Assembly (NCBI GenBank): GCA_012841485.1
Contig: DUUU01000365.1
Coordinates: 1 to 7,912 of the forward strand
Source of the DNA: Armatimonadota bacterium
GTDB taxonomy: Bacteria; Armatimonadota; JAAZEB01
Length of the DNA: 7,912 bases
Reading direction: 5' to 3'
Shown here: in pieces, positions 1-5,451 of the stretch
Layout: every line of letters starts with the position of its first letter
Position numbering within the stretch: position 1 is the first letter of the stretch
Notes under the pieces: model-generated
Databases searched by the model: none
What the model was told of the DNA's origin: nothing
The model's input: only the letters and a program-made list of their open reading frames with translations
Position numbers and translations under genes: made by a program

Positions 1-247
1 AGCGCCCACGGAAGCTCCGCAGTTCGTTGAGAGAGACGTATCCCAACTCGTCGCAGCCCAGGCCGCTGACGAAACAGAACAGCAGCCAGTCACCATCCTC
101 CTGTTTCTCACCCTCGAACACATACCACGTGGCTGAGGAACATGCGTGGAAGTATTTGACGACGGCCATCTTCTGCTCTTCGGGCAAATCCTCGGTAGCA
201 TAGAGCGCCGGCAGCTTGCGCTCAATCTCTTTGGTCAGTAGCCGCAT
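1..247 (-). CDS. DUF2958 family protein (3' end beyond window)
   Basis: The first 82 residues are visible, beginning MRLLTKEIERKLPALYATED. This opening, followed by VKYFHACSSATWYVFEGE, a DGDWLLFCFVSGL segment and then ELGYVSLNELRSFRG, matches the DUF2958 pattern as I know it: LLTK..RKLPPLY, then KFF.P...WTWY..E, then GLE.ELGYFSL.EL. The family is small (about 100-120 aa), probably cytoplasmic, of unknown biochemical function, and common on plasmids, phages and integrative elements. The ATG at 247 has a good ribosome binding site (AAAGGAG, 6 nt before the ATG). The start overlaps the 3' end of the upstream 117-aa gene by 26 bp, so the two are probably translationally coupled. The family assignment is from memory of the motif; no role can be inferred beyond mobile-element cargo. 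The stop codon lies off the left edge. Confidence 0.85.
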   Translation of the reverse strand, partial: MRLLTKEIERKLPALYATEDLPEEQKMAVVKYFHACSSATWYVFEGEKQEDGDWLLFCFVSGLGCDELGYVSLNELRSFRGR

Positions 248-575
248 TGACATCTCCTTTCTGGAATCCCTTGCCGGCCAGCAGGCGTTCCGCTGCGTCC
301 AACGCCTCGTCCTGGGTTGCGAAGTGTTCGCTTCCCATGATCCTGCCGTTCGTATAGCAGGTGGCCGTCCAATCGAGAAGGCCGTCGCTGTCACCACAGT
401 ACCGCCATACCTTCACCACGGCCTGGGTTCCTTCGCGGTAGGCGTACAGGTACAGCACGTCCGCATAGGTGAGCCACCGGCGCAACTTCCGCACTTCGCC
501 GATGAGGGCCAGCAGGTCGTCGGCGGTGGCTGTGTCGGCACGCTTCTCGATGGCGTCCAGATCCAAACGGGGCAT
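222..575 (-). CDS. Hypothetical protein, 117 aa, mobile-element cargo
   Basis: I do not recognise a named family. The protein is soluble, with no signal peptide or membrane segment. It starts with a helix, LDAIEKRADTATADDLLALI, followed by GEVRKLR. That opening resembles the short N-terminal helix seen in many phage hypothetical proteins (D..ALLAEVR.LR). The middle is rich in aromatic residues (YADVLYLYAYREG, VVKVWRYC, LDWTATCYTNGRIM) and looks like a small beta-rich domain. It ends with an alanine-rich helix, QDEALDAAERLLAGKG. An open frame reaches back to a TTG at 671, but AGGAGG lies just before two adjacent ATGs at 578 and 575. The second ATG has the better spacing, so I use it. The gene lies 79 bp after the amidoligase remnant and overlaps the DUF2958 start by 26 bp, which suggests one operon. 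Confidence 0.7.
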   Translation of the reverse strand: MPRLDLDAIEKRADTATADDLLALIGEVRKLRRWLTYADVLYLYAYREGTQAVVKVWRYCGDSDGLLDWTATCYTNGRIMGSEHFATQDEALDAAERLLAGKGFQKGDVNAATDQRD

Positions 576-615
576 CATCCCTCCTCTCGCAGGCAGATGA
601 TAGACTGAGGCACAG

Positions 616-634
616 GGCCGGGGTTTCCCCAGCC
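616..634 (-). other. Hairpin between amidoligase remnant and 117-aa gene
   Basis: In the minus-strand transcript, GGCTGGGG, an AAA loop and CCCCGGCC form an 8-bp stem with one G-U pair. It lies about 40 nt before the start of the 117-aa gene, inside the cargo operon. No U-tract follows, so it is not a standard intrinsic terminator. It could be a processing or stability element or chance in GC-rich DNA. The wobble pair makes it slightly better in the RNA sense of the operon than in the antisense strand. Confidence 0.35.
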
Positions 635-654
635 GCCGTGCCTCCCCATCGGCA

Positions 655-1252
655 TCAACAGGCATGGGCAAGCCGTTCCATCAGAACCTGTCGGGTCTTG
701 CGGTACTCGGGGCCGGCGAATCCAAGGCCGGAAAGGAGTTGGCGGGTGTTCTCCCTCGCAGTTCGTGCCGAAAACGGGGCCGGCTCAGTGGATGCCCGCT
801 GCTGTCTGCACGCCCGTGCCACGAAGCCCACGGAAAGGTCAATGTAGGCCGCGATGAGGTCAGGGTTGAGTGTGGCGTTATACCAGCGAAACTCAACGGT
901 ATCGTGGGCTGACAGCGCCCAGAAGTTCACCGTGCGATATCGGGATGTGCAGCAGGTGCGTAAGTACTGGTTGAACTGCCATGCTGTTTCGGGCTTTCGG
1001 CGGGCTACGTAGTTGGCCGTGTACTCGTCCAGAGGCTGGCAGTATTCCATGCGGTCAGGATGGATGTGCAGGAGATTCGTGACGACGGATTGATAGCGAT
1101 AGGCGAGACAGAGCAGATTCGTGAGCTGGCGTCCGTCCAGGTTGCTGGCATCCACATGCACGTGCAAGCCGCAGTATTCTGACAGGTCTGCCCCCGAGGA
1201 ATCGAGATGCTCGGCGACACGACGCACATCCGGCACGCCGTAGGGGTAAGTC
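655..1252 (-). pseudogene. Amidoligase (Amidoligase_2-like), 5'-truncated by the IS
   Basis: The preserved part matches the putative amidoligase family, which has a glutamine-synthetase-like fold and is predicted to form amide bonds in an ATP-dependent COOH-NH2 ligase reaction. Visible hallmarks, numbered from the GTG at 1236, are CGLHVHVDAS (residues 22-31), the HxHxD metal or nucleotide motif, and DTVEFRWYNATLNPD (112-126), the E-x-R and N-x-TLNP motif that follows the core strands. Full-length members are about 250-350 aa and begin with an F-G-(V/I)-E-(I/L)-E strand. That segment is missing: the frame runs straight into the IS end at 1252/1253. The remaining coding frame (TYPYGVPDVRR...) is open to a stop at 655. 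The GTG at 1236 is merely the first start codon left, without a convincing ribosome site, so I call this a decapitated gene. It heads the minus-strand cargo cluster. Confidence 0.75.
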
Positions 1253-1290
1253 CATTGGTGGCAAGTTAAGCCACCGGCGAAACTGTCAAG
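1253..1290 (+). repeat. Left terminal inverted repeat of the IS
   Basis: The 38-bp end pairs with 2648-2685. Bases 1-16 match at 15 positions and bases 31-38 (CTGTCAAG) match exactly; the middle is divergent. The transposase stop codon (TAA, 1266-1268 on the minus strand) lies inside this repeat, so the last codons of the transposase double as IS end sequence. Confidence 0.8.
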
Positions 1291-2606
1291 TGCAGTAGAT
1301 CGCTCGGCGTTGGGCCACGTTTGCGCTTGAGGACGCCCAGGTCTTTGTTGGCGTCGTCAGCCAGATAGGCGACCGGGTCCTGCGCCTGCCCGCGATGATA
1401 GGCTTGGGTGAAGTGGTAGAGACCACGATACACCATCTCCATAGACACGCGCTGGAAGGGTACTTCCAGGCGCTCGGCCACGGCATCGGTCAGATCGACC
1501 AGGGCCGCGTACAACAGCCAGGTGGCCCAGACCTGCAACTGGATGCCGTTGCAGGCGCCAGTCCAGAAGTAGGCCAGGCCAAGGAGGCGCTTGACGATCT
1601 TGAAAGCATCTTCCACCCGCCAGCGCTGCCAATAGAGCGCCACCACGTCTTCGGTGCAGAGCAGCTTGGGATCCAGCACGTTGGTCAGGTAGCGATACCA
1701 CTTCCCCTCATGCCTCACCTCCACCAGGCGCATCTGGTGGGCACATTGCTTGCCGCGCGAACCCAGGAGGATGATCTGGTCGCAGAAGTGCTCGCCCTTT
1801 CCCAGAAGATGCACGGTCTGGTAGGCCGCGTTCTGTTTCATCCGGGTGAGGAAGGACACGCCCTTTGCTGTAAGCCGGTCGAAGATGGGGTGGTTGACGA
1901 ACCCCAAGTCGAAGAGCAGCAGCGTACCCTGCTGCAAGCTCTTGCTGGCCCGCTCCCAGAAGCGCTGGTCATGGGCCTGGCTGTCTTCCTCATACCAGAT
2001 CTGGCGCGGCAACTGGGAAGCGATGTCGAGCAGTGCCGCCATCCGGCCCGCCAAGATCGGGCCTTCGCCTTCCCGCAACAGGCCCACCTTACGCAACAGG
2101 GCGTCCAGGGTGGAGCCGTCCAAGGCCAGAATGGCCGTGAAATGTTGCCGCGCTCGGGCAATGGCTGGAGGGAGCGGCCGCACGCGCTTCTCCCAGCGCT
2201 CCTGCATCTGCGGCAGCACCTCCATCAGCACGTTGTGGAAGAGATGGGCCGGGAAGGCGCGGAGCCGGTCCGAGACCGCTTTGCGAGAAACATCCAGCGG
2301 GGCCGTCCACAGCATTCCCTCCCGGTTCAGAACACGCACGGTTTCTCTCACCGAGCCCATCTGGCGCCAGATAGCACTGAGCACCAGAGCGACCATCACG
2401 GGCAAGGTAAGGATCCGCTGGCGCAGTCCAGCATCCCAGAAAGCCGCCACCTGGTTGTAGGTGGCCGGGTGGATGACTTCGGTCAACACCTCCTCTGTCT
2501 TCTCGTCGGGCGGGGCCACGGTAGGCCGCTTGATGCGGTCCACTTGGATCGCCCGCGTGTGTCGAACCGTGCTCCTCTTGGGGGCGGATCGTTTCTTCTG
2601 GCTCAT
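1266..2606 (-). CDS. IS4-type DDE transposase
   Basis: The 446-aa protein cuts and joins DNA at the IS ends. The catalytic triad is visible: D163 in ILALDGSTLDAL, D233 in LLLFDLGFVNHPIFD, and E332 in the signature YWQRWRVEDAFKIVK. The last fits the IS4 pattern Y-(2)-R-(3)-E-(6)-K exactly (Y325, R328, E332, K339). The N-terminal 150 residues are helical and basic (QKKRSAPKRSTVRHTR at the start), as expected for end binding. Length and domain order suit the family, and no frameshift is seen. I chose the ATG at 2606. A GTG 21 bp upstream (2627) would add seven residues but overlaps the -10 box. No Shine-Dalgarno sequence precedes either start. Codon use does not look strikingly different from the neighbours. 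Confidence 0.9.
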   Translation of the reverse strand: MSQKKRSAPKRSTVRHTRAIQVDRIKRPTVAPPDEKTEEVLTEVIHPATYNQVAAFWDAGLRQRILTLPVMVALVLSAIWRQMGSVRETVRVLNREGMLWTAPLDVSRKAVSDRLRAFPAHLFHNVLMEVLPQMQERWEKRVRPLPPAIARARQHFTAILALDGSTLDALLRKVGLLREGEGPILAGRMAALLDIASQLPRQIWYEEDSQAHDQRFWERASKSLQQGTLLLFDLGFVNHPIFDRLTAKGVSFLTRMKQNAAYQTVHLLGKGEHFCDQIILLGSRGKQCAHQMRLVEVRHEGKWYRYLTNVLDPKLLCTEDVVALYWQRWRVEDAFKIVKRLLGLAYFWTGACNGIQLQVWATWLLYAALVDLTDAVAERLEVPFQRVSMEMVYRGLYHFTQAYHRGQAQDPVAYLADDANKDLGVLKRKRGPTPSDLLHLTVSPVA

Positions 2607-2612
2607 AGCCAG

Positions 2613-2641
2613 AGTATAACCCACCAAACGAATCTATCCAA
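2613..2641 (-). promoter_or_regulatory. Putative transposase promoter, possibly leaderless
   Basis: On the minus strand, TTGGAT (2636-2641) and TATACT (2613-2618) are 17 bp apart. The -10 box matches consensus at 5 of 6 bases, the -35 at only 3 of 6. The expected start of transcription, about 7 nt after the -10, coincides with the A of the transposase ATG at 2606. This would give a leaderless mRNA and would explain the missing ribosome binding site. Confidence 0.45.
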
Positions 2642-2647
2642 GAGGGC

Positions 2648-2685
2648 CTTGACAGGTGGCCTGATTCGCTAACTCGCCACCAATG
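2648..2685 (-). repeat. Right terminal inverted repeat of the IS
   Basis: Mate of 1253-1290. Read inward on the minus strand it begins CATTGGTGGCGAGTTA and has CTGTCAAG at bases 31-38. Beyond its outer edge the integrase reading frame resumes at about base 2685 (DLHRILHKALNDA). Confidence 0.8.
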
Positions 2686-3413
2686 ATCTCCACCGCATTC
2701 TGCACAAGGCGCTGAACGACGCGATGGATCGTGATCTTGTCGGGCGCAATGTTGCCGACCGGGTTTCCCCACCCCGGCGGGTTCGGCCCACGCTTCGCTG
2801 GCTGTCTTCTCAGGAAGCGATGCAGTTGATAAACGCTGCACGCGGCGACCGCTTCGAGGCCCTCTACACCCTGGCGCTGCTCACTGGAATGCGAGAGGGT
2901 GAGTTGCTCGGGTTGGCTTGGGAGTGCGTAGACCTGGAGGCAGCAACCTTGCGCGTGGAACGCTCCCTCGCCTACATCCCAAAGCACGGATTGGTGTTCG
3001 GCTCTCCAAAATCGGAAAGCAGCCGCCGGGTACTACCCCTCGCGCCGATGGCCGTGGCCGCCCTGAAAGCGCACCGGGAGCGCCAGGAGAAGGAACAAGA
3101 CTTGCAGCGAAAACGCTGGCAAGAGCACGGGCTTGTCTTCCCGAACACCCTGGGGAAGCCCCAGGATCCCACGAACTTCGTGATGCAGCGTTTCCGCCCG
3201 CTTCTGAAGAAGGCCAAGCTGCCGCAGATTCGGTTCCACGACTTGCGGCATAGCACCGGTTCGTTACTTACCGCACTGGGAGTGCATCACCGGGTCACCC
3301 AGGAGATTCTCGGCCATAGTTCCTACGTTGTGACGATGGGCACCTACTCGCACGTTGCCCAGCCATCACAGGTGGAAGCCCTGAACAGCCTCGCGCAACG
3401 CCTCGGGGGGTAG
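2686..3413 (+). pseudogene. Tyrosine recombinase/integrase, N-terminus lost at the IS
   Basis: This is the catalytic part of a phage- or ICE-type site-specific recombinase that would integrate or excise the element at the nearby tRNA. Numbering from the ATG at 2724, the complete active site is present: R57 (TGMREGELLGL), K96 (GSPKSESSRR), H172 and R175 (FHDLRHSTG), H198 (EILGHSS) and the nucleophile Y208 (TMGTYSHV). The open frame begins just at the IS border with HRILHKALNDAMDRDLVGRN. That is the last helix of the core-binding domain, so about 150 N-terminal residues (arm-binding and most of the core-binding domain) are gone. An in-frame TAA sits in the IS end at 2670-2672. The ATG at 2724 has no ribosome site. 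The remnant is 229 aa from that ATG, against about 380 usual. It has probably lost integration activity, though a truncated product cannot be excluded. Confidence 0.85.
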
Positions 3414-3439
3414 TTCGCGAAGCGCGGGGCCGAACAGAA

Positions 3440-3478
3440 AAAGGGGAGAGCAGTCCGGCTGCCCTCCCCTTTGCTTTT
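3440..3478 (+). terminator. Intrinsic terminator after the integrase
   Basis: AAAGGGGAG (3440-3448) pairs with CTCCCCTTT (3464-3472), and after one A-C mismatch GCAG pairs with CTGC around a TCCGG loop. The stem ends in a T-rich stretch (TTTGCTTTT). It starts 26 bp after the integrase stop. The A-run on the other side means it could also act on minus-strand transcription. Confidence 0.75.
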
Positions 3479-3538
3479 GCTCCCGCCTTGCTCCCCGTGG
3501 GGTTCGAATCCGTTTTGCTCCCCGTTTCGCTCCCCTTC
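3476..3538 (+). repeat. Four short direct repeats, TTGCTCCCCG-like
   Basis: The copies are TTTGCTCCCG (3476-3485), TTGCTCCCCGT (3488-3498), TTGCTCCCCGT (3515-3525) and TTCGCTCCCCTTC (3526-3538). Two are identical over 11 bp and two are variants. They fill the interval between integrase terminator and tRNA, where tyrosine recombinases of integrative elements often have their arm-type binding sites. That role is inferred. The spacing is irregular, so this is not a CRISPR array. Confidence 0.5.
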
Positions 3539-3602
3539 GGGCTTTCGGCACCTATTGCCTGGGCGTCGTGCCTCAGAAAATGGCGTCACTGCTAGGTTTT
3601 CT

Positions 3603-3650
3603 TGGTGGGCCGAGCAGGATTCGAACCTGCAACCAAGGGATTATGAGTCC
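3603..3650. other. Probable attachment site/boundary of the integrative element
   Basis: The 3' half of the tRNA (T-arm, acceptor strand and CCA) lies on the side of the integrase remnant, 190 bp from its stop. Many tyrosine recombinases integrate in this half and restore the tRNA. Everything left of here is mobile-type sequence and everything right looks chromosomal. The core length cannot be fixed because the second copy would be outside the window or lost. Confidence 0.5.
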
Positions 3651-3677
3651 CCTGCTCTGCCATTGAGCTATCGGCCC
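3603..3677 (-). tRNA. tRNA with anticodon CAU (tRNA-Ile2 or tRNA-Met)
   Basis: The minus strand folds into a full cloverleaf. It has a 7-bp acceptor stem (GGGCCGA with TCGGCCC), a D-arm GCTC/GAGC with loop AATGGCA, an anticodon arm GGGGA-CTCATAA-TCCCT, a 5-nt variable loop, and a T-arm GCAGG-TTCGAAT-CCTGC. It ends with discriminator A and an encoded CCA (3603-3605). The anticodon is CAU. The acceptor stem lacks an initiator-type first mismatch, so it is not tRNA-fMet. The CTTGG stretch following the anticodon arm resembles E. coli tRNA-Ile2, in which C34 becomes lysidine through TilS. Elongator tRNA-Met is the alternative, and sequence alone does not settle it. Its 3' end faces the integrase remnant, the usual attachment-site geometry. 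The gene is complete. Confidence 0.93.
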
Positions 3678-3698
3678 TAGAGGCACGCCGCCAAAGGT

Positions 3699-3728
3699 AT
3701 CATAGCAGGCGCGGCACGCACCTGTCAA
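3699..3728 (-). promoter_or_regulatory. Promoter of the tRNA gene
   Basis: TTGACA (3723-3728, perfect -35) and TATGAT (3699-3704, 5 of 6) are separated by 18 bp on the minus strand. A TG one base before the -10 gives an extended -10. Transcription would start near 3692, about 15 nt before the mature 5' end at 3677. The tRNA can therefore be made independently of the upstream kinase gene. Confidence 0.8.
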
Positions 3729-3793
3729 GAAGCAGAAGCAGTGCCGGCACCGCGACGAGGGAGAAACGCTGCCCTTGCCGGTGGCGAGCGCCG

Positions 3794-5188
3794 TCAGGCG
3801 GCATGAGACTGATCGGCCTCGGGAAGCTCGGTGCGGATTGGAAGGCGCATGTAGAAACAGGTGCCCTTGCCCTGCTCGCTCTCGACGCTGATCCGGCCCT
3901 GGTGAACATCAACGACGTTCTTGACGATCTTGGTCCCCAGACCGGTGCCGCCCGGCTTCGTGCTCACGGCGTCCTCCGTGAAGAGGCGCTTGCGCACTTC
4001 CTCCGGCATCCCGCGGCCCGTATCCTCCACCTCGATCATCACATAGCCGCCGTCGGGGAACTCGCCCTCGGGGCAGTCGTAGGTACGAATAGTCACCCTG
4101 CCGCCCGCAGGGGTCTCTGGGATTGCATTGTTCACCAGGTTGTAGACCGCGTTGTAGAGCTGCTTCTGATCCACAAGCGTCGGGGCAACCTCGCCACGCT
4201 CGTGGCAGAGATCCACGCCCCCTCTCTCCGCCACCAGCGAGAGCGGCTTGATCACGCGCGTGACCACATCATTCACGTCCACCAGCTCGAAACGTGGCTG
4301 CGCGACGATCCCCTTCACGCAATCGGCGATCTCGCGGACGCGCTCCTGAGTCGCGGTCGCGCCGTCGTTGAACATCTCAATCGCTTCGGGATAGAAGGAG
4401 CGGAGGAAATCGACCGCCTGCTGCACCTCCTGGATCAGCTCGGGGTTCTCCTTTTCATGGCGCGCGTAGATCTGATCGAGCTCCATGAACAACTGCTGGA
4501 AGAGAAGCTCCAGCGTCTGCGAGCAGGTGACGACCGGGGTGATCATGTTCTTGATGTCGTGGCTGATGTCGCCCATCAGCTTGACCACCTCTGCCAGCCG
4601 CGCATCCTCATGCAGGCGCGCGTTCTCGATGGCCGTGGCGGCCTGCTGCCCCAGAATCGTCAGCACCTCCAGGTCCTGCTCACCAAAGACGCCGCTCGTC
4701 TTGTTCAGGACCTGCATGACGCCGATTGGCTTCCCCTCGGCCGCCTTGAGGGGCACCGTGATCATGTTCTTGGTCACGTATCCCGACTCTCGGTCGACAT
4801 CGCGGTTGTGCTTGGCGTCTTTGTTGACGTCGTCGCTGATCTTCGGAATGCCGCTATGGAACACCTCGCCGGCAATCCCCTGGGTATCCGGCATTCTGCG
4901 CCCGGTGAGGACCGCAGCCACGTCGGGTTCGGCGATGACGTAGGCAAAGACCAACTCGCGCCTCTCGGGGTCGTGGGTGTAGAGAGAGCCGCTGTTGGCA
5001 TCGAGCGTCTCAAGCGACACCTGGAGCGTTTCGCGGAGGATGTCGTCCAGCCTCGTCTTCGTATAAAGGGCCTGCGAAATGCGGTGCACGGCATCTATCT
5101 GGCGTTGCCGCTCGGCGAGCGCCGCGCGTAATCGCACAACCTCTTCCTCATGCGGTGAGCCGTCGAGTCTCGTTACCACGGCCGTCAA
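3794..5188 (-). CDS. GAF-domain sensor histidine kinase
   Basis: The protein is about 464 aa and cytoplasmic, with no membrane segment. It has a short coiled coil (about 15-35), a GAF sensor domain (about 40-188, ending in the family-typical LGQQAATAIENARL), and an H-box with GDISHDIKNMITP (H210, the likely phosphorylated histidine). The ATPase follows: N-box YNLVNNA (about 350), G1 EVEDTGRGMP (D389) and G2 STKPGGTGLGTKIVK (about 409-423). About 140 residues separate H210 from the N-box, with a long helical stretch, more than in a minimal kinase. The signal is unknown; GAF domains bind small ligands or mediate contacts. An open frame extends to a GTG at 5293, but that codon lies in a leader hairpin. 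GGGAG lies 7 nt before the TTG at 5188, and a GTG at 5179 is nearly as good. No response regulator adjoins it, so it appears to be an orphan. It probably has its own promoter. Confidence 0.88.
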   Translation of the reverse strand: MTAVVTRLDGSPHEEEVVRLRAALAERQRQIDAVHRISQALYTKTRLDDILRETLQVSLETLDANSGSLYTHDPERRELVFAYVIAEPDVAAVLTGRRMPDTQGIAGEVFHSGIPKISDDVNKDAKHNRDVDRESGYVTKNMITVPLKAAEGKPIGVMQVLNKTSGVFGEQDLEVLTILGQQAATAIENARLHEDARLAEVVKLMGDISHDIKNMITPVVTCSQTLELLFQQLFMELDQIYARHEKENPELIQEVQQAVDFLRSFYPEAIEMFNDGATATQERVREIADCVKGIVAQPRFELVDVNDVVTRVIKPLSLVAERGGVDLCHERGEVAPTLVDQKQLYNAVYNLVNNAIPETPAGGRVTIRTYDCPEGEFPDGGYVMIEVEDTGRGMPEEVRKRLFTEDAVSTKPGGTGLGTKIVKNVVDVHQGRISVESEQGKGTCFYMRLPIRTELPEADQSHAA

Positions 5189-5287
5189 CTCTCCACTCCC
5201 GGCGTTCTTGCACGCCCCCGCACAACCAACGCGACGAGCGCCCTGCCGCGGCGGGACGCCCCCACTACTCCACAATATCCGCCTGGA

Positions 5288-5313
5288 GCACACCCTTGCG
5301 CACGCGGGTGTAC
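5288..5313 (-). other. Leader hairpin 2 of the kinase transcript
   Basis: On the minus strand, GTACACCC and GGGTGTGC pair over 8 bp (one G-U) around a 10-nt loop. It lies about 100 nt upstream of the chosen kinase start and covers the alternative GTG at 5293, an argument against that start. It may be part of a regulatory leader, but I recognise no known riboswitch. Confidence 0.4.
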
Positions 5314-5362
5314 CGTGTGGGATGCCCGATTCGCCTGCGCCGCCGCCAAGCAGCAGTACTCA

Positions 5363-5383
5363 GCTCTCCCCCAAAAGGAGAGC
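5363..5383 (-). other. Leader hairpin 1 of the kinase transcript
   Basis: GCTCTCC and GGAGAGC form a perfect 7-bp stem with loop TTTTGGG in the minus-strand RNA, about 35 nt after the predicted transcription start. No U-tract follows, so termination there is unlikely. The rest of the 259-bp gap between peptidase and kinase shows no convincing gene. Confidence 0.45.
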
Positions 5384-5422
5384 CGTGCCCCCAAACATGC
5401 GGGCGAGCCAAACCCACTCGCG

Positions 5423-5451
5423 ATAATAGCACGGGGGTCCCGCAGAGTCAA
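5423..5451 (-). promoter_or_regulatory. Near-consensus promoter for the histidine kinase
   Basis: On the minus strand, TTGACT (5446-5451, 5 of 6) and TATTAT (5423-5428, 5 of 6) are exactly 17 bp apart, with a TG one base before the -10. The -35 box contains the TGA stop of the upstream peptidase gene. Transcription would start near 5416, leaving a leader of about 230 nt before the kinase start. This splits the kinase from the prmC-oxidoreductase-peptidase unit, although read-through remains possible. Confidence 0.75.

Larger units (their letters stand above)
1253..2685 (-). mobile_element. IS4-type insertion sequence, about 1433 bp
   Basis: The element holds one transposase gene and is bounded by imperfect inverted repeats. 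The left end reads CATTGGTGGCAAGTTA and the right end, on the opposite strand, reads CATTGGTGGCGAGTTA (15 of 16 identical). A second exact block, CTGTCAAG, lies at the same offset (bases 31-38) on both ends. The bases outside the ends (...GTAAGTC on the left, ATCTCCACC on the right) show no direct repeat, so no target duplication is visible. The left flank is the broken 5' side of an amidoligase and the right flank the broken 5' side of an integrase. This implies that the present flanks were not originally contiguous. The transposase frame is open and the ends are recognisable, so the copy itself may be functional. The family call rests on the YREK motif; I cannot name the subgroup. Confidence 0.85.

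Noticed and set aside
216..608. A 130-aa plus-strand open frame at the left end
   Set aside because: Antisense to the 117-aa gene and the DUF2958 start, both of which have good ribosome sites; no recognisable motif.
1395..2672. A 425-aa plus-strand open frame opposite the transposase
   Set aside because: It is antisense to a transposase with an intact catalytic motif, has low-complexity His/Gln-rich content with no recognisable domain, and runs over the IS end. High GC leaves such frames open by chance.
3501..3511. GGTTCGAATCC, the T-loop sequence of a tRNA, in inverted orientation to the tRNA at 3617-3627
   Set aside because: The flanking bases pair poorly and no other tRNA arms are present, so it is not a second tRNA. 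The motif is nearly palindromic, which makes the inverted match weak evidence for an attachment remnant.
3476..3538. Possible CRISPR array
   Set aside because: Repeats are only about 10-13 bp, irregularly spaced and variable, with no spacers of uniform length and no cas genes.
3720..3793. Possible terminator downstream of the kinase
   Set aside because: CCGGCA/TGCCGG can pair only across a long loop and no U-tract follows.
3803..5131. A 442-aa plus-strand open frame opposite the kinase
   Set aside because: Rich in His, Leu, Arg and Asp without domain pattern. The minus strand encodes complete GAF, H-box and ATPase motifs.
5185..5451. An 88-aa minus-strand frame in the kinase leader
   Set aside because: It starts inside the promoter, upstream of the predicted transcript start, has no ribosome site, and overlaps the kinase start in another frame.
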